From Cavenderia fasciculata (taxonomy: Eukaryota > Evosea > Eumycetozoa > Acytosteliales > Cavenderiaceae), in contig NW_004457644.1 in NCBI RefSeq assembly GCF_000203815.1, forward strand, positions 124,001 to 188,000: a stretch of 64,000 nt of DNA, read 5' to 3'. Under the pieces are notes generated by a model. That model was not told the DNA's origin. It ran no database searches and saw nothing but the letters and a program-made list of their open reading frames with translations. Of the stretch, positions 11,889 to 20,854 are shown in pieces; within the stretch, counting starts at the first letter, position 1; the number at the start of each line of letters is the position of its first letter. Made by a program: the position numbers and the translations under genes.

Positions 11889-13958
11889 TTATTTGTTGTA
11901 ATTGATTTTAATTCTCATTACAGAAAAGTTTAGAGTTATTTCAAGACATATTGGAGAATAATGATTCTTGATGAAACCACCTAAAAGAGAGGATTTTTCT
12001 ACCATTAAAATATTGTTTGGGCTGACCCTTGTTATAGAAAATCGATAATCACCTTTTGGATGACTGATTCTAAGTGATTGTATATTTGAATGATACAATA
12101 TATCGTTTAATGGGATGGAATGTTTTTGGATAAAACCTTCGGATGGTAATCTTAGGTGTAGTATCGAAAGAGACGTTGGAATACGACCATCGACAAAGTA
12201 ATCAATGAATTCAAAATCACTTTCATGATTGATACTTAGTCGAGTTAACAAAGAGTGTTCTGAATATTGGATCTTGTTAAATGTTGATGGATTTGAAGGA
12301 TTTCCAATTGACAGTCGTCGTAACGTTGGTGGTAGAGAGACTGGGAGATTACAATGATTGGTGTCTCCACTAGAATGTTTAATCCCAAGATATTCAAGTT
12401 GATTTGGGAGTGGACCAATGGTCGATAGATCAGCTTTACAATCAATCATGATAAGATTCTTGATGCTATTTGGTATAGAATTTGGTTCGATCTTTGTATT
12501 GAGTGATGTAATATGTAAAGTTTCAATTCCTTCTAAAATACATCCCTTTTCAATTTTAAATGGTTGTAAACATGATCTGTAAAAGAGAGAGAGGGTAAAT
12601 GATATTAATATTAATTAATTTTTAATGATAATTGGAACTTACAATTTTAATATTTTAAGAGATGAAGGATAAACTTTAGGTAAATAAGACGAATCTCCAA
12701 CCAAAAGACAGAGTGATGTGATATTACCAAGATAGGTTGGACTGGATGGTAACTCGTTGGTACTATATAGTCCAAGTGTAGTGACACTTGGCGGTACGGA
12801 TTTCAATGTGGCGGGCAATTTTGTGAGTGATAGAGTGTGTAGGTTGCGTGCATTGACGGGAAGAGTTGGCATGTCGGCTGTCAATTTGGCGGCATACAAA
12901 GACAATTCTAAAAGGTTGGAAAGATGTAACAAACAGTCAACACCAGTGTCATTGGCAAGAGTATGTAGTGTCAGAGATGTGAGACTATCGGGAAGATAGT
13001 TGGCCGGTATCAACTCTTTACATGAAAATGTAAACTGATTAAGTGTCTTTGGAAACGAGTCTTGTGCAAAGTCTTTAAACGAAACGAAAAAGTGTAACGA
13101 TAGCGATGTAAGTGATGTAAAGGGTAAAGAAGGTTCATTGGTCAATTTAAATGCCGAATACCCATATATCGTTTTGTTGACGACCAGTCTCTCTAGTGAC
13201 CTAGGAAGCAGACAAACCTTGTCTCCATCATCATCATCATCCTCTTCAAATAAATTATTTTGACAATACAATACTAATTGCTTGAGTGGCGATGGTTGTT
13301 GTGACTGTGACTTTTGTTCCTTTTCGTTTTGTTGTTTGAATACATTTCTAGAGAATTCTAATTGAGTTGAATGACCAGAGACCATAATACTTTCAAGTCC
13401 TTGTAAAGGTAGAGATTGAAAGGACTTTGAAGCAAATGAATCAGTAATATACAGATTCTTGGTCGACGCAGGTATAAAGTCAGATTGGTACAATACATCT
13501 GTGATTTGATTGTGGTCTCTAGAGATGTCGTCAGATGATGCAGGCACTGAGTGGTGGAGGAACATTTGATGATCAAGTGATCGATCAAAGATATGTTGAA
13601 ATGACTTTAAATGGAGACGACCATTGTACCCTTCAGTGTCTGTTGTGAGTATCTGGTCTGTTGAAGGTACCAAGAATGGTGTCTTTCCACTGACTTGCGA
13701 CGTTGCATTCTTGTCAATAAGTAGTAGATCAGAGCATCTAGCAATACTTGTATCTACGTGTGTCAAAAGTGTAAACAACTTTTTACATGTAAGAGATAGA
13801 CATAGTAGATCAATTAAACTAGTTGATCTGTGACGATGATGTAATGACGATGATGGCGATGATGAAGATGATTTAACAACAAAACCAATAATATTTAATA
13901 ATATTATTTTTGGTATGCGATCATTGATATAACATATATTGTTATCTTGTTCATCCAT
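11889..13958 (-). CDS. F-box-like/leucine-rich-repeat protein
   Basis: Exons 12643-13958 and 11889-12576 are separated by a 66-bp intron and give 667 residues. The start is the ATG at 13958 (MDEQDNN). Residues about 18-75 look like a divergent F-box (hydrophobic IPKIILLNIIGFV, then LIDLLCLSLTCKKLFTLL). The remainder is a series of irregular LRRs of the dictyostelid type (repeating LPxSLxxLxL). There are Ser-rich and acidic insertions. Such proteins are presumed substrate adaptors for cullin ligases. It is not a close relative of the F-box-like pair at the left end. Confidence 0.65.
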
Positions 13959-14374
13959 CTCTGAGATACAAGTATATAACAAACTAACTATTTATAAATA
14001 TATAATTTAATAACATGTTTTAGATGTGATGATTGTAGTATGAAAGTAAATAAATAAATTTTACGAGTTCAAAAAATATCTTGGGATCGATATTCTGTGT
14101 TCCACTTCCATCCAATTCCTTTGGCTCCTTGATTATCCAGAGGGAAGGGAGATATTACAATAAAAGTAAACTAATACTAATTAATAGATTGATCGATAGA
14201 TAAACTTATAATACTAATGAATTGGAGAGTCTAAGTTTGGTCAAATTAAATTAATTTTTTTTTTTTGAAGAAGTTCAGTGCAGACACCCATTCTTTTTCC
14301 TTCTTTCAATATTATAGAGATATATTGATTGATTGATTGATTGATTGATATCTAGATTAAAGAGAGAGAGAGAT
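13959..14374. other. Intergenic region between divergent genes
   Basis: About 415 bp separating the minus-strand LRR gene from the plus-strand TMEM208 gene, presumably carrying both promoters. A GATT repeat at 14328-14348 and a GA run sit immediately before the TMEM208 start. No gene seen. Confidence 0.5.
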
Positions 14375-14973
14375 ATGGCAGGATCAGGAGCAAAGAAGAG
14401 AAAACAACAAAACGAAGGAGAGATTAAAAAGTTGGTGATTGCATTGGCATCGATCAACGCTTTGTACTTTATATATAGAGTTTGGTATCATTCCGATTCC
14501 TTTACATTTGGTAATTGGGTACTATGGTTCATCGTCATGGCAATGGAAGGTGTTGCCCTTTATCTCATTAAATTGATGGCTCAACCTACCTACAATGAAC
14601 AAGGTGAATTGATTGATGGTGGTTCTGATCTTTCAATGAAAGGTTTATGCGAGTATGAAATAGAAGATAGATAGGAGAAATATATATACAATCATTACTT
14701 ACACTCTTTCTATTACTATCTAGATATTACTTTGATACAATTTATATTTGTTTGATTGTACAACTATTGGGATTGATTTCAGATAAATTCTTTTACTTTA
14801 TTTTGGTGATACCTGCTGCCATTGCATACTTTGGTTGGTCTAAAATCGCTCCATTCATCTTCCCACCAAAGGAAGCTGATAAGGAGATGACGGCAACCGA
14901 ACAAGCCGCTCTCAAAAAGAAACAAGAAAAGCAAGAAAGAAAACAAAACAAGGTTAAATTTGTTAGAAGATAA
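14375..14973 (+). CDS. tmem208: TMEM208/SND2 homologue (ER protein-targeting membrane protein)
   Basis: Exons 14375-14652 and 14724-14973 encode 175 residues, close to the size of animal TMEM208. The start is the ATG after a GA run, giving MAGSGAKKRKQQ, the expected basic N-terminus. Two hydrophobic blocks flank a conserved loop with GELIDGGSDLSMKGL, which corresponds to the family's diagnostic DGG-DLNM segment. The C-terminus is Lys-rich. The family works in the SRP-independent (SND) route that inserts proteins with downstream membrane segments into the ER. The splice site inside the codon for the Glu after GLC is required to restore the family sequence. Confidence 0.85.
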
Positions 14974-15083
14974 ATGAACATAAGAATGAAAGAATGAAAG
15001 AAATATAAAACACGTATATTGTATTATTGTTAGCGAAATTTAGACATTATTATTATTATTATTATTATTTATTATACTTTTAT

Positions 15084-16921
15084 TTAATTTTGTTGTTGTT
15101 GTTGATGTTGAAATTGTTTAAGATCATTACTAATATGTTTAAGTTTAGATTCTAAAATTTGGACTACATTATCAACGATCATTCTATCGTTGGCAGTTTT
15201 AGTCCATTCTTTGGTGAGGTTGGCAAGACGTGGGTTACGCTTGTTGATACCCTCTACTTCACGGATTGCATTGTTCAAGTCACCTTGCTTGAGGAATTCT
15301 TCGGCACGAGCCAATGTACTGTCGATATCGTCACCTTGGACCATACCCTTCTCAGGGACAATGAGTTTAGAGGCAATGGCCGATAGCGCACGGCCGAGGA
15401 ATGACTCGTCGTCTGGCAACAATGATTCCTTTCTCAACTCGGCCGACATTTCTGCAAAGCTGTCGCGGATCATGTTGATGGATGCAACACCATACTGCGA
15501 TACGCTGGCTGGCAGTGCCTTGACAACAGTGTCGATGAGGTTGTCCGTGTCGGCCATTGCCAACTCTTTCAACTGTTTGACTTGGTTGTGTAGAGGTGTG
15601 TAGGCGTCAAATTCCTTGACGGCACGTTTCAAATCGACCAATGACACGGTGAGTGCGCTGATGAGCTTCTTGTCGGCTTCAATGTCTTGAATACGTTTCT
15701 TTTGACCTTCGAAAATACCTGTTAAATTGTCACGTTGTTTCTTAACAGAGTCATTCAATTGGTCGTATGATTGATCCAATGTTTGCTTGAATGATTGTTC
15801 CATCTCTTCCAACTTGCCAATCGAATCCTTGGTAATCTCTCTCACCTTTTCATCAAATTGTTCATTATACAACTTTTGAATTGCATCTTCAAATTTCTCC
15901 ATATATCCTTTTTCACTTGATTTAATTGATTCTATTTCTTCTTTTAATTTAACCTAAATAGAATAGTAATCGGTAAATATATATTATAATCATTAATCAA
16001 ATTAATAATTTGATTAGAAGACATACATTTTCCAATAATAATTGTTTGATTTGAGTAATATATTGCTTTTCTAAAATAGCAAGTAAATGATCTAAATTAT
16101 CTATTGGAACATCCTTTGTTGGTGAAGAGCTATCCTCTTGTTGTTGATCTTCAATGGAAGAAGATGGAGTGGTGGTAATGGTGGTTGTATTGGTTTGATC
16201 TTGTTCATTTGGTTGAATGGTGATATCTACTTGTTCATTTTCATCATCACCAATAATCTTATCTAGTGTATCATAGATTTTAGTTGTATCTGTATATTCA
16301 TCAGATGGTGTAACTATAGTGGTTGTAATGACTTCAGTAATAATTGGTTCTTCATCATCACCATTTTCTTTCTTATCTTTTTTATCTTCTTGTTCCTTAT
16401 CTTGTTCTTCTTCTTGTTGACTGACAATGACCAATGTTTCAATTTCATCCAATAAATCATCAATGATTGGTTCAACTCTTTTCTGGATGATAGCTTCGAG
16501 TGAAAGATCAGGGATCTCTTTCTTGTCCAATTGTTCGGTGGCGTCGTTGGCTTGTTCCTTGACAACGTCTTTAATTGTCTCTGCGACCACTACTGTCTTT
16601 GGCTCGATCAATTGATTCTCCAATGTTTGTACCAACTCTGAAATATTCTCAATCACATCTCCTTTTGAATGGTGGTGTTCAGGTGTAGTAGTAGTAGTAG
16701 AAACAGCTTGCTTATTACCATTTGAAAATGCAGCAGCGATATGATTGAACTTCTCAACCATCTCTTTGTTGACATTACCAATATGTGAAGAGAACAAGTA
16801 CTCTTCATTGAAACAATACTTGTATCCAACGAAACCAACAGTAAAACCTAACCCTAATGCCAAAAGGTATCCTCTAGCAGTACGACCAAACTCTCCACTA
16901 CCATTACTACCATTACTATTA

Positions 16922-16965
<44 letters not shown>

Positions 16966-17297
16966 GTGACTATTTTCAAACTTTGATAATGGTTGTGATG
17001 TGATTGATGGTTGATCCTTATTTAATTTGAAGTTAGAGTAGTATCTATAATTGCTATTGTTATTGCTATTGCTATTGCTATTATTGTGATCGTATTTATA
17101 GTGAATACTATTTGATGAAGATGATGATACTAAAACAACATGATTGTTTAGTCTTGATGATGAAATCACCTATATTATACAGTCAGGCAAAGGAAACTAT
17201 TAGTTACCTCTTCTTCAAACTATTATAGTCAGCGTATGTATGTATGTGTAACCGAACCTACCTTTTTTGCTAATGATGGTGCTTTATTTGATAACAT
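15084..17297 (-). CDS. mic60: MIC60/mitofilin, core subunit of the mitochondrial MICOS complex
   Basis: Three exons, 17262-17297, 16027-17169 and 15084-15953, all joined in phase 0, give 682 residues. The tiny first exon supplies the ATG and a basic presequence (MLSNKAPSLAKK). An Asn tract is followed by a single membrane segment at about residues 110-130 (LALGLGFTVGFVGY), then a long acidic region, a coiled coil and the conserved mitofilin domain near the C-terminus (about 560-660, with FLGRALSAIAS). MIC60 anchors cristae junctions in the inner membrane. Without the first exon, the frame would have to start at a GTG codon. The identification rests on architecture and the C-terminal domain. 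Confidence 0.82.
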
Positions 17298-18262
17298 TCT
17301 TTACTTTGTTATTCTCTCTTTTTGTTGAAATAGAGATAATTATACTAGTTTGTAAATGCAAACAAACAATGACGCAAAAAAAAAATTTATTTATCTTATC
17401 TTTTATTTTTTTTTTATTTTATTTTTTGAACTTCATTCAAATATTACCATATTCATGAATAACCACTGACAATTCCCCTATTTAACACAATGTATAAAGT
17501 TAATGTATTCACCATCAAAAGAATAGTCAATGGTCTTGTATCTAAACACGAAAATTGAAACTCGAATAGCAGAAAGTTTAATTGTACATCTCAACTAATC
17601 TCAAGATCAAAGCTTCAATCGTTGCTCAGTACAAAGAATCAAGATTTATTATTAGAGTTGGTATATGTATACTATCACAACAACTTTCATAGTAAATACT
17701 TAAAGTATGTATTACATCCGATCATCATCATCATCATCAATGTACTTGTACAAATTAATTAGATTTATAGAAATTTATCATACCTTGTGAACAACTTTTC
17801 CTTTTATTCATTGGGATCTATCTATTTCTCACTGATTATACGTGCCATCTTGGTTGTGTGATACAGAAAATCTTGTATGTTAGAGAAATGTACATTTCTC
17901 CTCCCAATTAGACATATCTGAATATGGTTGATTCAATTGTCATCGCTCGAGTTGACCCAAATCCCTGTTGATATGTTAGAAAACTTTGGGGGACAGTATT
18001 CCCTCTTTCCATTATTGGTCTGAAGAAATTTGTAATGACTGATTGTTTGTCTAGTGTATCAGCAATATTCTCCCTTTAATGTATACCGCGCGGTCTATAG
18101 AGTATTGAAGGTACACTGGACAAACAATCAGTCATTCGTGCTCAATTGCACATGTGTGTCTGTCCCACCAACACCGTATAGTATACTAAACGTGACAAGC
18201 GAACCAACAACAAGCTAGCTTTGCACCAACTACACACAAATAATATTATTAATTAATTTAAT
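17298..18262. other. Gene-free spacer containing a long hairpin
   Basis: About 965 bp. The left part is T-rich next to the MIC60 start, and there is a short ATC run at 17724-17740. The outstanding content is the 103-nt hairpin at 18034-18136, listed separately, with a further 7-bp outer inverted repeat (17990-17996 with 18160-18166). Confidence 0.6.
18034..18136. ncRNA. Candidate hairpin RNA (pre-miRNA-like)
   Basis: Bases 18034-18051 are the exact reverse complement of 18119-18136. Pairing continues inwards with only G-U wobbles to 27 pairs, then a 2x2 internal loop (18061-18062 / 18108-18109), then nine more pairs to 18071/18099, leaving a 27-nt loop. That loop contains the GC palindrome CCGCGCGG. 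The arrangement (one long imperfect stem, modest loop, intergenic position) resembles microRNA precursors, which are reported from dictyostelids. A small inverted-repeat transposon is the main alternative, but no target-site duplication is obvious. The transcribed strand cannot be told. Confidence 0.45.
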
Positions 18263-18733
18263 TTATTTATTTAACCAAAGATTTATTAATACAAGAGGAA
18301 CATGAATAACAGCCAACATAATGACAGTGTATAATCTGGCATAGTCTAGTACTGCAACACGAGATGATTCTTCGAGTTCATCGATGATACCAGTATTGAA
18401 TTGTGAACGACCAGTATTAAAGTATCGTAGCAATGCACCTATATCGAATCCCCAACCAATATAGCAACTAAATAGTAGACCAAGATCTAAAAAGATCATG
18501 CCATACTTGACCGATGGGGTTTGTATAGATAGAATTGCTTCGGTTACTGGTTTGGCCAATACCCATCCTGCTACGTTTGATCCACCCAATAATGTTGCCA
18601 ATATATTTCTTCTCTTTGATGAAGAAGATCCAATTGGTCTCGGGGGTGGCGATAATGTAATCACTGATACATCCCAAAATATTGTACTTATTGATGATCC
18701 CAATAAACCATATAATATTCCTTTTAACAACAT
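18263..18733 (-). CDS. Small membrane protein of unknown function
   Basis: An intronless frame of 156 residues from the ATG at 18733. It has a hydrophobic N-terminus (LKGILYGLLGSSISTIFW) and about three further apolar stretches (around residues 50-70, 78-98 and 133-152), so it is probably an integral membrane protein. The loop SPPPRPIGSSSSKRR is basic and proline rich. I do not recognise a family. Clean coding character and spacing support it as a real gene, perhaps dictyostelid-specific. Confidence 0.6.
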   Translation of the reverse strand: MLLKGILYGLLGSSISTIFWDVSVITLSPPPRPIGSSSSKRRNILATLLGGSNVAGWVLAKPVTEAILSIQTPSVKYGMIFLDLGLLFSCYIGWGFDIGALLRYFNTGRSQFNTGIIDELEESSRVAVLDYARLYTVIMLAVIHVPLVLINLWLNK

Positions 18734-18980
18734 TATTTATCAATAGAAGTAATATTTATATATAAATACAGTATATCTATCTATTTAAATAGCTTCTATA
18801 CAAAGGTTGTTTATGATATTTCCTCACAAATAGATGCTCACCTTTTTTTCTTGTTTTTTCATCGTAGTCGAGTCACTGGTGATATTGTGATCTTAATTCT
18901 TTTCAAAGTTTACAACAAACAATTTGGGTTGGGTTGGGATTATGACAAAAAGCAACAAAGTATCTAAAGGGGTTGTTGTC

Positions 18981-19079
18981 GTTTCCTAAGAGAATTGCAC
19001 TCCTATACCTGCAATGACATACTCTTATTGCTTAGAGCATTACGAATATACAGTACATTACTAATTATGTTAAGGAAAC
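18981..19079 (-). ncRNA. Copy A of a repeated small-RNA-like element
   Basis: 99 nt. On the plus strand it begins GTTTCCTAAGAG, continues TTGCACTCCTATACC, and ends TACATTACTAATTATGTTAAGGAAAC. The ends can pair (GTTTCCT with AGGAAAC, 7 bp). The centre (about 45 nt) is unlike the other copies. One base differs from B and C inside the conserved block (agaattg instead of agatttg). No ATCCCATAA element is found at the expected distance upstream on the minus strand, so this copy may be silent or read from elsewhere. Confidence 0.45.
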
Positions 19080-19112
19080 TTACTATACCACTTCTTTAAA
19101 TATCTTCAATGC

Positions 19113-19185
19113 ATTTCCTAAGAGATTTGCACTCCTATACCGGAAGATTTGATCTTCGGGACATTACTAATTATGTTAAGGAAAC
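19113..19185 (-). ncRNA. Copy B of a repeated small-RNA-like element
   Basis: 73 nt, the shortest copy. It carries the same constant blocks as A and C at both ends and a closing stem (TTTCCT with AGGAAA). Its short central insert folds as a hairpin (GAAGAT / ATCTTC around a TTG loop). On the minus strand the RNA would start with GTTTCCTTAACATAA, and an ATCCCATAA element lies 69 nt upstream (19262-19254). The block CCTTAACATAA is reminiscent, from memory, of the CCUUACAGCAA motif that follows the 5' stem in D. discoideum Class I RNAs. Confidence 0.55.
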
Positions 19186-19253
19186 TTTTGTTCATTATCA
19201 AAAACTAGATCAGATCAAGATATTTGGTCGTTGTGGTTCAAGTAGTATTTTTC

Positions 19254-19262
19254 TTATGGGAT
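19254..19262 (-). promoter_or_regulatory. DUSE-like upstream element for small-RNA copy B
   Basis: ATCCCATAA on the minus strand, matching the Dictyostelium upstream sequence element known for snRNA, snoRNA and Class I RNA genes. It is 69 nt from the predicted 5' end of copy B, similar to the roughly 60-nt spacing described for that element. Confidence 0.5.
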
Positions 19263-19302
19263 TTATCATTATTCCCTAATTTGAGATATATATATAAAAT
19301 GT

Positions 19303-19445
19303 GTTTCCTAAGAGATTTGCACTCCTATACCGATCGGGAGTGTTGAGGTTCACGATCCACAGGAAAACTGCAACTAGTTGCGATTACCTAGATCTGTGTA
19401 ACCAATCTGATTCCCCAGGGACATTACTAATTATGTTAAGGAAAC
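19303..19445 (-). ncRNA. Copy C of a repeated small-RNA-like element
   Basis: 143 nt, the longest copy. The outer 27-30 nt on each side are identical to copy B, apart from a G that lengthens the closing stem to 7 bp. The insert of about 85 nt is unrelated to A and B and includes the palindrome CAACTAGTTG. An ATCCCATAA element lies 78 nt upstream on the minus strand. Read on the plus strand it would be followed by a T-run (19450-19463) that could end Pol III transcription, so the strand is not fully settled. Confidence 0.55.
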
Positions 19446-19522
19446 TTTGTTTCTTTTTTTTTTGGAAGATGTTTAAAGATACCTATGACTTGGTCCATCA
19501 AGATTTGCTCAAAATTTCTTTG

Positions 19523-19531
19523 TTATGGGAT
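19523..19531 (-). promoter_or_regulatory. DUSE-like upstream element for small-RNA copy C
   Basis: A second exact ATCCCATAA on the minus strand, 78 nt before the predicted 5' end of copy C. Two identical nonamers in the same orientation and similar distance from two of three repeated elements are unlikely to be chance. Confidence 0.5.
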
Positions 19532-19752
19532 ATTTGGGTTTGTTTGTTTGATTATTTGATTGTTTGTTTGTTTGTATGATTGATATTAAACATATAATAT
19601 ATTTATATGTTTTATTTATTGAGGTTGAATGGAATATTTATATATATTTATAATTATAAAAGAAAAAGAATAATAGTAAGATGGATTTTGGTTTGAGGGG
19701 GAGGGGAAAATTAATTAATTAAAAAAAAAAGAAGTATTGGATAAATGTTTGA

Positions 19753-20823
19753 TTATTGTTTAGCATTGCTTTGACTTTTCATTCTTGGTAATAAGGATCT
19801 TCTTTCTTGATCGGAAGATCTAGAGTGGAAGAGTTCTTTGGTTCGTTTAAGACGAGGTTGATTTCTAATAACTGATATGACATTGAGTTGTGTAAGAATG
19901 TTTTGGGCGGCCTTCCATTTGCTCTCTGGACGCAAAAGTGGAGTACTCTCTATATCAATGTCGATGGGGACGTCGTTTTGATGGATGGGTTTGACCGATT
20001 GTTGCACAGGTACAGAATCCTTGACGGGTAGACACCGCAAACAAAAGCCCCACACCAAGCCTCCCGTACCAATAATCACGCAAAACAACCATTGATAGAT
20101 ATCCAATGGACGTGTACCAAAGAATTCTCCACCAACTTCAACCAATAATATTTGAATACCAATCGTTCCAATGAAAATACCAACAAATAAATAACTTTTG
20201 TGAATATTTCTAAATACATTAAAGTCTAAAATAAAAATAAATAAAAAAAAGTAAGATTAGTAAAAGAGTTCTATATATATTATATATAAATATTTTGATA
20301 ATAATTTTTTTTTTTACCATTATTTAAAACACGACAATTAATTTCATTAAAGAATTGACAAAATACAAAGGTATTAAAGATGATGGTGTGATAGACCATT
20401 TTGTCATTGGGAGACCATTGACCTTGAGGTGGTAGATCAAAGAGGGTGGTGAGAGTGGCAGCACCATACATAATGGCAAAGAGGAATGACAATTGATAGA
20501 TGGACTGTCCAATGATATTTCTCCACATGCGTCGAGTGATGAGCTTGTCAAATCGACCATATGGTAAACGATCAAACAGTGATTCTGTAGGTGGTTCAGT
20601 TGCCAATGCCAACGCTCCCAATGTATCCATAATCAGATTAACCCACAACATTTGAATTGGTCTAAGCGGACTCTCTCCACTGGTACATGCACCTGCAAAT
20701 GCAATCACTACTGCTACTATATTTACAGTTAATTGGAATTGAATAAATTTACGAATTGAATCATATACCTAAAAAAAAATAAAAATAAAAAGAAATATAA
20801 ATATATAATTATAATTTTGTTTG

Positions 20824-20854
<31 letters not shown>

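Noticed and set aside
16745-16969. Poly-Leu frame opposite the MIC60 gene
   Set aside because: It is only the antisense reading of the AAT/poly-Asn tract.
17241-17262. tRNA B-box-like GGTTCGG near the MIC60 start
   Set aside because: It lies in the intron behind the first MIC60 exon, and no A box or cloverleaf can be drawn around it.
19301-19579. 92-codon plus-strand frame across small-RNA copy C
   Set aside because: It starts inside the repeated element, has no coding composition, and the constant blocks are shared with copies A and B, where no frame exists. RNA structure explains the conservation better.
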